In this document: positions 18,073 through 26,191 of the stretch, one piece after another
How positions within the stretch are numbered: position 1 is the first letter of the stretch
Layout: each line of letters starts with the position of its first letter
NCBI GenBank assembly: GCA_023417655.1
Contig: JAEZFD010000052.1
Span: forward strand, 1 to 64,000
Length of the DNA stretch: 64,000 bases
From: Planctomycetota bacterium
Lineage (GTDB): Bacteria > Planctomycetota > Planctomycetia > Planctomycetales > Planctomycetaceae
Reading direction: 5' to 3'
The notes under the pieces: model-generated
The model's input: only the letters and a program-made list of their open reading frames with translations
Databases searched by the model: none
Told to the model about the DNA's origin: nothing
Translations under genes and position numbers: made by a program

Positions 18073-19134
18073 CTATGGGGATTCTCTTCCGGACGGCGGG
18101 GTCGCCTGATCGACGAGCCGGGTTCTGGCGAGCGCGGCATCCCGTGACCAGGGATAACGGACGATCAGCTCACGATACAAATTCCCGGCTTCAGTGTTGA
18201 GACCGGTTCGCTGAAGGTTTTCAGCTGCGGTAAAAAAACCTCGTGCGGCCAGTGGCTCGTTATTTGAATAAACGAATGGAAGCCAGAGAGCTTCCGAGGC
18301 ACAGGCCCTCGCTTCGCCCCGAATCTCGAAACCGAGTGCATAGAGATACTGTGGCCCCGGCCGAAGGTCCTGCGGCAGACGATTGATGTCGTCCCACCAG
18401 CTCTGCAATGTGGTCTCATGGACCTGTCGTGAGGCGAGTTGCAGTCGCCACAACTGAGCTTTGGCATACCCTGAGATCACCGGGTGGAGATCCCGCGATA
18501 AGGCATTGAGCTTCCGTTCCGCGGCTTCGCCATGAGCGGGATCCATGAGTAACAGACTGGCGGCGAGCAGTTGCTCCCCCGGATTCCCAGTTGTCAGGAC
18601 CGGGACCATTTCACTCTTCAAGGTGTCAGAGACCAACTGCGGAGACCAGATGAGTGGGGCAAGACCCCAGTGCCGTGTCTCGAGATCCGTCTGCAGAATG
18701 AACCGAAAATCCCGGACAGCGTTTCCAAGATCTTCAAGACGAAGATCCGCCTGCACAATCAGGGCGGTCAGCTCACGGTCGACCCAGGCGCGAGGTTCCC
18801 GTTCGACTGCCCGTCGCAGGAGCGGAAGTGCCTCACGAGTTTCACCCCGCTGGAAATGCTCAAGGGCCTTCAAATGCTCCGGCTGATAACCCGTCTCGAT
18901 TTGTTTGACCCGTTGCGAGGGAATTCGCACGGTATTGACCCCGCCGCGTAGCGTCAGATGCGTTCCGGTGAAATCCAGAATCTCGCCATGTTCCGTGACC
19001 GGTTTGCTGGCACCTTCAGGCGTATGTGTCACACGATCCTGAGCAGTCACCGGCCCGCCCGCTAACAGCAGGAACGTCACCATCAGAGATGGCGTCAGCA
19101 GGACCTGAGTCGGAATGGAACTCCGGCGTCTCAT
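18073..19134 (-). CDS. Secreted TPR-repeat protein of the ExbBD cluster
   Basis: 353 residues with a signal peptide (hydrophobic SLMVTFLLLAGGPVTAQ). A short beta part (40-80, GEILDFTGTHLTLRGG and RIPSQRVKQIETGY) is followed by helical TPR-like repeats: ALEHFQRGETREALPLLRRAV near 90 and NLQRTGLNTEAGNLYRELIVRYPWSRDAALART at the end. It is periplasmic. Its ATG lies two bases after the lspA stop, so translation is coupled. TPR proteins beside ExbB/ExbD are common in planctomycetes and Bacteroidetes. The partner is unknown; it may link the energised complex to outer components. Confidence 0.75.
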   Translation of the reverse strand: MRRRSSIPTQVLLTPSLMVTFLLLAGGPVTAQDRVTHTPEGASKPVTEHGEILDFTGTHLTLRGGVNTVRIPSQRVKQIETGYQPEHLKALEHFQRGETREALPLLRRAVEREPRAWVDRELTALIVQADLRLEDLGNAVRDFRFILQTDLETRHWGLAPLIWSPQLVSDTLKSEMVPVLTTGNPGEQLLAASLLLMDPAHGEAAERKLNALSRDLHPVISGYAKAQLWRLQLASRQVHETTLQSWWDDINRLPQDLRPGPQYLYALGFEIRGEARACASEALWLPFVYSNNEPLAARGFFTAAENLQRTGLNTEAGNLYRELIVRYPWSRDAALARTRLVDQATPPSGRESP

Positions 19135-19136
19135 AT

Positions 19137-19778
19137 TCAGCTTTCAGGAGTCGCCACACTCATTCGGGCAAGCGGCGGTTCCGCATCGGGTGATTTCGTT
19201 CCCCCGGCCTCCGACTTCTTCAGTGCGTCGGCGGGCGCGGAGTCTTTCACAAAAAGCAGCGGCAGAATCAAAAAGAATCCGAGCGTGATCGCCATATCCG
19301 CGACATTGAAGATCCCGGTCCGCAGATCGCCGATTCCGAGATTCAGAAAGTCAATAACATATCGGAAGCGAACGCGGTCGATGAGGTTCCCGAGTCCTCC
19401 TGCAACGACGAGCGCCAGCGGAAGAAAGTTCATCAGTGCCATCCGCCGAGGAAGCAGCAGTCCGAAGGCGAAAGCGATCAGCACGAACCCGTTGGAAACA
19501 GTCAAAATCCAAAAACGGACTTCCGGGGGAGTATCTGCGAGCAGACTCAGGAATGCCCCGTGATTCTCGGCATATTCAATCCGGAAGAGGTCGCCAAAGA
19601 AAATCTGAGGCGGCTCTCCCTTCCAGTGTTTCACTGCATAGAGCTTTGAAGCCTGATCCACGCCGACCGTCAGCACGATCAATGCCACCAGACTCTGGAG
19701 ACGGGCCCAGCGAGACAATGCCGGACCGATCCCAATCGAGCGTCTGGCGTCTGCGGGGCTGGTGGCTTGAGATTCCAT
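19137..19778 (-). CDS. lspA: Lipoprotein signal peptidase (signal peptidase II)
   Basis: 213 residues. LspA cuts prolipoproteins at the lipid-modified Cys in the inner membrane. Four membrane helices are visible (about 27-45, 90-110, 118-135 and 165-182). The catalytic Asp motifs are GGLGNLIDRV (Asp about 139) and FNVADMAI (Asp about 163). There is an extra N-terminal 20 residues and a Pro/Ala/Ser-rich C-terminal tail beyond the usual about 165-residue enzyme. It lies inside the VWA-TPR-ExbBDD cluster, which is unusual; more often it is beside ileS. It should process the lipoproteins at 10175, 12351 and 45713. Confidence 0.94.
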   Translation of the reverse strand: MESQATSPADARRSIGIGPALSRWARLQSLVALIVLTVGVDQASKLYAVKHWKGEPPQIFFGDLFRIEYAENHGAFLSLLADTPPEVRFWILTVSNGFVLIAFAFGLLLPRRMALMNFLPLALVVAGGLGNLIDRVRFRYVIDFLNLGIGDLRTGIFNVADMAITLGFFLILPLLFVKDSAPADALKKSEAGGTKSPDAEPPLARMSVATPES

Positions 19779-19835
19779 GATCCTGAGTCCATTTCATCGT
19801 TGAGCAGCTTCCGCATCCGAGCGGCAGCAGAGTCA

Positions 19836-20918
19836 TCAGTTATCCAGACCGGGTGTCGAAATCGTTTCCCGATTCGTCAGCACTGTTGATGTATTTCGGA
19901 AAACGTAACGACCCTGGTTCTGTCGGGACAACTTCATCAAGAAATTTGCTTCCGGAACCAGTGGAGAACGATCTCCGGTTCCAAACTCGATGCAGTGAAT
20001 AATCGTTCCCCCGCGATTGTAGCGTTGGATCATATCGAGATCCCGAGCTTCCAGAACGGACTCGGCAGCGCCGTCCGTGAGCAGAAACAAGACGTCGGGG
20101 TTGAATTTAAGGGCTTCGAGAATTGCTGGGAGATGATGAGTTCCCTGCGCCGGCGTGATATCGCGGATCTGTTCCGTCACCCGGAGCCGATGTGCATCGG
20201 TTCCCTGAAACACATTGAACCTGCTTCCCCGAGTGTCGAGGACGTGGACACCTTGGTTGTAGAAAATCACCTGAAACTGCTGTGAAGAATCCAGTCGCTG
20301 CAGACTGGAAAGCAGTTCGACCTTGGCGGCTTGCAGGGCCTTGTTCGTCGCCATGCTGGACGAGCGATCGATCACGTAGACAAATCGCTTCCCAACGGCA
20401 TCAACTCCGAGAAAGGACGTTCCGGCCGACCCGGACGCTGGCGGACCCCCGATTCCCTCTCCCCGACCTGAACCTTGAAGCCGCGAGTCATTCAGGACGC
20501 TCGGCTTGATCAATTGTTGCAGGTGAGGTGACCCCGCGTCGGAGAGCGCAGGACCAATTCCCATCACAGGAGTCGACAAAACCGGGGCCGGAAAGTTCAT
20601 CGTCGACGGAAACGGGATCTCAGCGGAAGGTGGAGTCACGGCAGCCAGTGACTCCATCGGAGCCGGTGCGGGAGTGGATTCTCCCGTGGCCTCGGCAGTC
20701 CCCTCAGACTTCATTCGGATACCGACATCGCGGAAGTGGTCTCCGTTATCGCCGGGGAAATCGCCCCGCGGAGCCGGTGCCTTCCAGAAAATCAGCAGCA
20801 GGAGAATGAGAGTTCCATGCAGCAATAATGAGCATGCCCAGCTCGGAATAGCCATCCAGTTCCTCAGCACGTCCGCGAAACGGACGGTCGAAGCTGGAGG
20901 TGATTCGGAAACGGACAT
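19836..20918 (-). CDS. VWA protein with a TonB-like anchor
   Basis: 360 residues from the ATG at 20918 (the ORF opens at 20972). A single N-terminal membrane helix reads WACSLLLHGTLILLLLIF. Its S-x-x-x-H pattern is the motif TonB and TolA use to contact ExbB/ExbD. A long Pro/Ala/Ser-rich linker follows (about 55-165), then a von Willebrand A domain. The VWA domain begins VGKRFVYVIDRSSSM (DxSxS MIDAS motif) and continues QAAKVELLSSLQRL and VLFLLTDGA (MIDAS Thr and Asp). It is the first gene of the lspA-TPR-ExbBDD cluster. An energised metal-dependent adhesion or interaction protein is inferred. The VWA call is firm; the TonB-like call rests on the anchor and neighbours. Confidence 0.82.
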   Translation of the reverse strand: MSVSESPPASTVRFADVLRNWMAIPSWACSLLLHGTLILLLLIFWKAPAPRGDFPGDNGDHFRDVGIRMKSEGTAEATGESTPAPAPMESLAAVTPPSAEIPFPSTMNFPAPVLSTPVMGIGPALSDAGSPHLQQLIKPSVLNDSRLQGSGRGEGIGGPPASGSAGTSFLGVDAVGKRFVYVIDRSSSMATNKALQAAKVELLSSLQRLDSSQQFQVIFYNQGVHVLDTRGSRFNVFQGTDAHRLRVTEQIRDITPAQGTHHLPAILEALKFNPDVLFLLTDGAAESVLEARDLDMIQRYNRGGTIIHCIEFGTGDRSPLVPEANFLMKLSRQNQGRYVFRNTSTVLTNRETISTPGLDN

Positions 20919-21065
20919 GCAGGAACTCTTTTCAGCAGTTGCTCTCCTCTTCCAGGAACGCAGCCGCTTCATTCAGAAATTCGGATCACCTGCATTTTAT
21001 GCCCCGTCAGAAAAGGGGGTCAATGCGTTCTCAACGAGCCGCCTCTCTGACACTTCGGGTAACGG

Positions 21066-21524
21066 TCACTCCGAATCCGAGGGATCTTGCGGCGCTGGGG
21101 GCGGTTCTCCGGGAAACAGGAGCGCACACCGACCGCCTCGGGCTCGGAGCCAGTTCAGGCAATGGTGGACCGATGGCATTCTCAACATCCGCTGCTGCAT
21201 TTTCCGCTTGCCAGGCAGATCCACCAGCACCAGGCCGATCAACAGCCACGGCATCCCAGGTCCGGGGAAAACTACGAAAATCAGCCCGATTCCCAGCAGG
21301 ATGTAACCAATGACATTCCGAAAGCCGACCCAGATCAGATGTACCATCGGATGTCGGGAATGCGGTCGTTTCCCTGATCTCAGAAAGAAATCCTCGGGAA
21401 GCAGGCAGATAATCAGCCACAGCATCCCAAATGCAATGACGCTGGACACCAGAATGGTGATCACCCACCAGGCGACGGCATTGAGTTCAGGGCTTGCGAA
21501 CAATGCAGGAAGTCGGCTCCACAT
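21066..21524 (-). CDS. PGPGW-type inner-membrane protein
   Basis: 152 residues. Membrane helices lie at about 15-43 (WWVITILVSSVIAFGMLWLI) and 70-98 (NVIGYILLGIGLIFVVF PGPGMPWLLIG). The PGPGxPW stretch matches the PGPGW family of small membrane proteins, whose role is unknown. A basic C-terminal half (KRKMQQRMLRMP) is probably cytoplasmic. It lies upstream of the VWA gene on the same strand with a 147-base gap, so operon membership is possible but not shown. Confidence 0.7.
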   Translation of the reverse strand: MWSRLPALFASPELNAVAWWVITILVSSVIAFGMLWLIICLLPEDFFLRSGKRPHSRHPMVHLIWVGFRNVIGYILLGIGLIFVVFPGPGMPWLLIGLVLVDLPGKRKMQQRMLRMPSVHHCLNWLRARGGRCALLFPGEPPPAPQDPSDSE

Positions 21525-21772
21525 CGCGACTGACGGTCCTTCTTTCCTCTGCCAAACGTCCTAACTATTGTATTGACAGAGGGATGTTGTTTCTTGTCAA
21601 CTTCCTGCCCAGTCCGGCGATTCTCCGCTATTCTACGAGTCAGCCGCTGCACCGGGCCGGGAAATTGTGACCATTCCTGACAGGATCGTCTATATCCCCG
21701 CACGGCGAAGCCGCCGGGAATCGAGATCGAGCGGACAGATGCATTCGTGCCGCAGGAAACTGGAGTTTTGAA

Positions 21773-23575
21773 GTGCCGATTATCAGTGTGGAAGGCGAAT
21801 GGCTGAATCAACTGCTGGGACGAACGTACCCTGTGGAGGAGCTCGCCGATTCTCTCGAGCAGATTGGCTGTGACGTCGACGACGTGCTGGAAATCGACCG
21901 GTTTCGCTGCCCGAAGTGCCAGAATATCGTCGAGGCGTCTCTCGGGGCGGAAGTCACAAACCGCTGCACGTGGTGTGAATACGAACAACCGGCCAGCTTC
22001 GAACACATTGGCCGCAGCACCGTCATTCGGCTGGATCTCCTCGCCGCCCGCCCGGATCTGTTCGATGTCGGGGGGATCGCCCGCGCCTTGAAAGGGTACC
22101 TCGGTCTCGTTGAAGGGTTGCCGGAATATACTGTCACGGCTTCTCCGGTTCAGATCACCGTCGACGCCTCTGTTGATAGTGACGATTGCCAGCGACCATT
22201 TATCAGCTGTGCCGTCGTGGAAATGCCGGAACTCAGCGACGTCACCCTTGTTTCCCTGATGAAACTTCAGGAAACCCTGCACTGGGGGGTTGGCCGCGAC
22301 CGCAAACTGGCGTCAATCGGAGTCTATGACCTCGACACGATTCAGTCACCAATCCGTTACACCACGATCGACCCGGACAAAGATCAGTTCGAACCGCTCG
22401 GGCGCGCCGGCGAACCCATGTCCGGTCGCGAGATTCTGGAAAAGCACCCAAAGGGAATCGGCTACGCCCGACTGCTGGCAAATCATAAGCGGTTCCCGGT
22501 CCTGATGGACGCCAAGGGAACCATCTTGTCGATGCCGCCAATCATCAACAGCGAATCGACGAAAGTGACGCTGAAGTCACGTCGGCTTCTGGTCGACGTG
22601 ACCGGCATCAGTCTGTCGGCCGTGGTGAAGTCCCTGGACACCTTTGTTTCCTCAATGATCGAACTCGGGGGACAGGCGCAGACGGTCGAAATCATTGACT
22701 CCAAAGGTCAGAAACTGACGTCGCCGGATCTTTCGCCACGGACCATGGAGATTGAGTTGCCCGCCGCCAAACGCTGGCTCGGGTTACCGCTCGACGGCAC
22801 GAGTCTCGTCAAATCGCTGCAGCGGATGCGGCTGGATGCCCGACCTGTCTCCGGGCATTCCGATCGGTTTGAAGTCCGTTACCCCGCCCTGCGGACCGAT
22901 TTCAAACATATGGTTGACGTGTTCGAAGATCTGGCTATCGGCTTCGGATACAAGAACATCGTGCCCAGTCTTGCCAGTCAGGCGACGACCGGTCAGGGAC
23001 GTCCGGAAGAAGTGGCTAGCGAACCGGTTCGCAGTGTTCTCCTCGGTCTGGGGTACTCGGAAATCATGAGTCTCCCCATGACAACTGAGGAACTCCACTT
23101 CACCAAGTTCCGGATGCCGGTTCCCGAGCATTACGCCCGGATCGCCAATCCCAAACTGAAGGCGATGACGGTCGTCCGTTCTCACCTGATGACCGGACTC
23201 ATGGAGCATCTTCGGGAAAACCGTCGGGCTCCGCTGCCAATTCAGTTCTTCGAACTCGACAACGTCACGATTCTTGACCCGGCCGCAGAAACCGGCGCGC
23301 GAGAAGAGCGTCATCTCGGAATCGTCGTGATGGGCCGCGAGGCGAGTTATGCCTCACTTCGGTCAGTCGTCGATGCCCTGCTTTACGAACTCCAGCTCTC
23401 CGGGAACTATGCGGCAATTGATCATCCGTCGTTCATCCCCGGGCGTGTGGCGAACGTCATTACCGGCGGGGAGGTCTCCGGCTTCCTCGGGGAACTGCAC
23501 CCGGAAGTAATTCTGGAATTTGGACTGGATCACCCCGTCGCCATTGCCGACCTCAAAATCCTGAATGTCGAATAA
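21773..23575 (+). CDS. pheT: Phenylalanine--tRNA ligase beta subunit, archaeal/eukaryotic type
   Basis: 600 residues. PheT pairs with PheS to charge tRNA-Phe. The protein opens with a B1-like segment (MPIISVEGEWLNQLLGRTY), has the B3/B4 region (about 100-260, with GIARALKGYLGLVEG), then the B5 domain (about 310-380, with RTMEIELPAAKRWLG) and a catalytic-like core (about 390-595). It lacks the N-terminal EMAP-type tRNA-binding domain and the C-terminal anticodon-binding domain of the about 800-residue bacterial type. Two CxxC pairs (Cys 46/49 and Cys 65/68) form a zinc-ribbon-like insert near the N-terminus. The GTG at 21773 has TGGAG upstream. pheS is not in the window. Confidence 0.92.
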   Translation: MPIISVEGEWLNQLLGRTYPVEELADSLEQIGCDVDDVLEIDRFRCPKCQNIVEASLGAEVTNRCTWCEYEQPASFEHIGRSTVIRLDLLAARPDLFDVGGIARALKGYLGLVEGLPEYTVTASPVQITVDASVDSDDCQRPFISCAVVEMPELSDVTLVSLMKLQETLHWGVGRDRKLASIGVYDLDTIQSPIRYTTIDPDKDQFEPLGRAGEPMSGREILEKHPKGIGYARLLANHKRFPVLMDAKGTILSMPPIINSESTKVTLKSRRLLVDVTGISLSAVVKSLDTFVSSMIELGGQAQTVEIIDSKGQKLTSPDLSPRTMEIELPAAKRWLGLPLDGTSLVKSLQRMRLDARPVSGHSDRFEVRYPALRTDFKHMVDVFEDLAIGFGYKNIVPSLASQATTGQGRPEEVASEPVRSVLLGLGYSEIMSLPMTTEELHFTKFRMPVPEHYARIANPKLKAMTVVRSHLMTGLMEHLRENRRAPLPIQFFELDNVTILDPAAETGAREERHLGIVVMGREASYASLRSVVDALLYELQLSGNYAAIDHPSFIPGRVANVITGGEVSGFLGELHPEVILEFGLDHPVAIADLKILNVE

Positions 23576-23787
23576 GGACTTCCCGCGGAATTTTGCCTGA
23601 ACCTGATTTCATCCAGGATTGTCGTCTTGGCAGCCCTCTATCATGCGTAAAATAACGAGTGAAGACAGCTTGGATTCGACTCATCGAGGAGATCTGCTTT
23701 TGCGGGTCTTTCCTCGTGAGTTCCCGGCAATCTTCATAACTGCCGAAAAATACTGCTCAATAGTAAATCAAGAATAAGGAGCCCGGC

Positions 23788-25125
23788 TTGGGCGAACCAC
23801 AACGCGAATCTCTGAAGGTCAGTGCCCGCAAATGCATTCTCGCCGCGGTACGGGATCAAGAGACCGCGAAACAGAAAGAAACAGTCTTCGACGAAATCGT
23901 CGGCCTGGTGAAGACAGCCGGTTCTGAGATCGTCGGAACACTTCTTCAATCGAGAGACAAACCCGACCCGGCATCCTATTTCGGGAAAGGGAAGCTGATC
24001 GAGTTGAAGGAAATGATCGGAGCCACCGGGGCAGATCTGATTGTTTTCGACAATCACCTTTCTCCCTCTCAGGGAAAGCACATCGAGGAAGTGACCCGCT
24101 GTCAGGTCGTTGACCGCAGTGAGGTGATTCTCGATATCTTCGCGACACACGCGAGTTCTTACGAATCTCAGCTGCAGGTGGAACTTGCGCAGTTGCTGTA
24201 CCTGCGTCCTCGACTGACGCGCATGTGGACCCACCTTGAGCGAATCGAGGGGGGGATCGGCAGCGGGCGCGGTCCTGGGGAAAAGCAGCTGGAAACCGAC
24301 CGACGGCTTGTGGACAAGCGAATCGACGAGCTGAAGCGAAAGCTGAAGACCGTCGAGCAGCGACGCGAGCAGCAGGCCTCCAGCCGCACGTCTCATGTTT
24401 CCGTCTCACTGGTCGGCTATACCAACGCCGGTAAGAGCACGCTGATGAATGCTCTCACCGGGGCTGATGTCTATATCGCTGACAAACTGTTCGCCACGCT
24501 CGATACGAAGACCCGAAAGTGGAAACTTCCGCGCTGGGGCGACGTCTTGCTGAGCGATACCGTCGGATTCATCCGTGACCTGCCGCACCATCTGGTCGCG
24601 TCATTCAAGTCGACGCTGGCAGAAGCCCGGCACGCGGATGTGTTGCTGCACGTCGTTGATGCGAGTCATCCGCAGGCGCAGCAGCAGATCGAAACTGTCA
24701 ACGAGGTTCTGGCCGAACTTGGGATCAACACGACCGAACCGATTCTTGTGCTGAATAAAGTCGACGCAGCGCCGGATCGGGCGATTGTCGACGTAATGCG
24801 GTCAAAATATCCCGGGTCAATCACCGTCAGTGCGAAGGAGAAAACCGGTCTCGACCGGCTGGCTCATGTCGTCTCCGAACGGCTGGCATCAGGGTTCCTG
24901 GAAATCCTCGTGAAGAGTGATGTCGGCAATGGAAAGGTTCACTCCTTCCTTGTCGAGCACGCTGAAGTGGTTAACACTGCTTACCACGAAAACGAGGTCG
25001 TTTATCAAACCCGAATTGCGAAACGCTTTATCCATCTGTTGGAGAAAGCGGGTGCGCAGGTGACGACCTTGGACCACCAGCCAGTTCAGCTCGAAAACTT
25101 CGATCATGACTCGCTGCTGATCTGA
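23788..25125 (+). CDS. hflX: GTPase HflX
   Basis: 445 residues. HflX splits stalled 70S ribosomes under stress. The N-terminal domain has the HflX signature (ASYFGKGKLIELKEM near 65 and FDNHLSPSQGKHIEE). A coiled coil lies at 170-200 with GPGEKQLETDRR. The G domain has G1 GYTNAGKST (210-218), G3 SDTVGFIRDLPH (256-267) and G4 NKVD (about 317). The start is TTG at 23788, with AAGGAG six bases upstream. A strong terminator follows. It is transcribed in the same direction as pheT, 212 bases away. Confidence 0.96.
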   Translation: MGEPQRESLKVSARKCILAAVRDQETAKQKETVFDEIVGLVKTAGSEIVGTLLQSRDKPDPASYFGKGKLIELKEMIGATGADLIVFDNHLSPSQGKHIEEVTRCQVVDRSEVILDIFATHASSYESQLQVELAQLLYLRPRLTRMWTHLERIEGGIGSGRGPGEKQLETDRRLVDKRIDELKRKLKTVEQRREQQASSRTSHVSVSLVGYTNAGKSTLMNALTGADVYIADKLFATLDTKTRKWKLPRWGDVLLSDTVGFIRDLPHHLVASFKSTLAEARHADVLLHVVDASHPQAQQQIETVNEVLAELGINTTEPILVLNKVDAAPDRAIVDVMRSKYPGSITVSAKEKTGLDRLAHVVSERLASGFLEILVKSDVGNGKVHSFLVEHAEVVNTAYHENEVVYQTRIAKRFIHLLEKAGAQVTTLDHQPVQLENFDHDSLLI

Positions 25126-25158
25126 GCCGGGTCCGGTCTGACTGATGTTTTTCAACCC

Positions 25159-25180
25159 ACGGGATCTTCAAAGATCCCGT
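25159..25180 (+). terminator. Terminator of hflX
   Basis: ACGGGATCTT (25159-25168) pairs with AAGATCCCGT (25171-25180), with TTCCTTTTCC after it. It is a perfect 10-base stem around CA, effectively a tetraloop, 33 bases past the hflX stop. Confidence 0.85.
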
Positions 25181-25214
25181 TTCCTTTTCCTGACAGGCAC
25201 TGAAGCTCCGACTC

Positions 25215-26093
25215 ATGACGAGACAAAGCACTGGGATTGCCGAACTGGATGAGATGCTGGGCGGAGGACTGATTCCCGGAACTCTGACTGTCGCGCTCGG
25301 AGCCACCGGAATCGGAAAGACGCAACTCGGCCTGCAGTACCTGTACGCCGGAAAGCAGCAGGAAGGTGAGACGGGCGTTCTCTTCGACATGACTTCACGA
25401 GGAGATTCCCAGAATCATGCCGAATACGCGAAGCGGATGTTTCAATGGGAAATGCGAGAGCGCCCCGCCCGATGGCAGATTGAACAGGCTTCCGACTATT
25501 GGACCCGCGAACTTGTTCGCTGGGACGCAGCTCACCCGTTCATGCAGGCCGGACGCCGCGTCACGATGAGTGACATGAATACGGACCAGCAGCGGGAGTG
25601 GAAAGCTGAACTGAACAAGAAGCTGGTCGATACCATTTCCTTCTTCCACGGCAACTTCTGTCAGGGAGTCCGCCGCTGCGTCATTGACGGGATCGAGCCC
25701 AGTGACAAAGCCAGTGATTCTTTTCAATTCGAGCTGTTTGAATACATTTATCACCAGATTCTGCGAAAAGATCACGACTGGGTTGCGAGAGATCTGCTCC
25801 GTGTCCAGTTCCGAGAGAACAGTGCGCTCGTTGATCAACATGCGTACCGGCATCAGGACGTCGGCTGCCTGATGCTCTGCACGACGCATGAAGTGATGCT
25901 GGATAATCTGCTGTCGCGTCCCATTGAATCAGGGGACGTACTGAGCAATGCGAACACGATTATCCTGATGGGAAAAATCCGCGAAGGAACCAAAATCAGT
26001 CGTGCTCTCTGCGTCGCCAAGCACCGCGGCAGTCGTTGCGATGAATCGATCCGCGAATACACCGTCAACGATTCAGGGATACAACTTTCCTGA
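25215..26093 (+). CDS. KaiC/RAD55-like RecA-fold ATPase
   Basis: 292 residues, a single RecA-fold domain. The start TGIAELDEMLGGGLIPGTLTV is the KaiC-type entry; Walker A is GATGIGKTQ (29-37), and a Walker B-like hydrophobic strand ends in Asp (RRCVIDGIEP). There is a large inserted helical region (about 90-140). Unlike KaiC it has one domain and no clear autophosphorylation repeat. It is followed 98 bases later by an AAA+ MoxR/chelatase-like gene in the same direction. The pair may work together. The biological role is unknown. Confidence 0.75.
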   Translation: MTRQSTGIAELDEMLGGGLIPGTLTVALGATGIGKTQLGLQYLYAGKQQEGETGVLFDMTSRGDSQNHAEYAKRMFQWEMRERPARWQIEQASDYWTRELVRWDAAHPFMQAGRRVTMSDMNTDQQREWKAELNKKLVDTISFFHGNFCQGVRRCVIDGIEPSDKASDSFQFELFEYIYHQILRKDHDWVARDLLRVQFRENSALVDQHAYRHQDVGCLMLCTTHEVMLDNLLSRPIESGDVLSNANTIILMGKIREGTKISRALCVAKHRGSRCDESIREYTVNDSGIQLS

Positions 26094-26191
26094 TTCCGGA
26101 TTCTCGCGGATCATTTGCGCCTCAATGTAAACCGGAATTGAAAGTCGGCAGCCTCGCGCTACCATAAAAGTGACCTTTCTCGGGAGCAGGC

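Noticed and set aside
21573..21600. TTGACA and TGTCAA inverted pair between the PGPGW gene and pheT
   Set aside because: The spacing does not give a good -10 box on either strand; a short pair like this can be chance.
21461..22282. Minus-strand 273-residue ORF over pheT
   Set aside because: It is antisense to pheT, whose motifs are clear.
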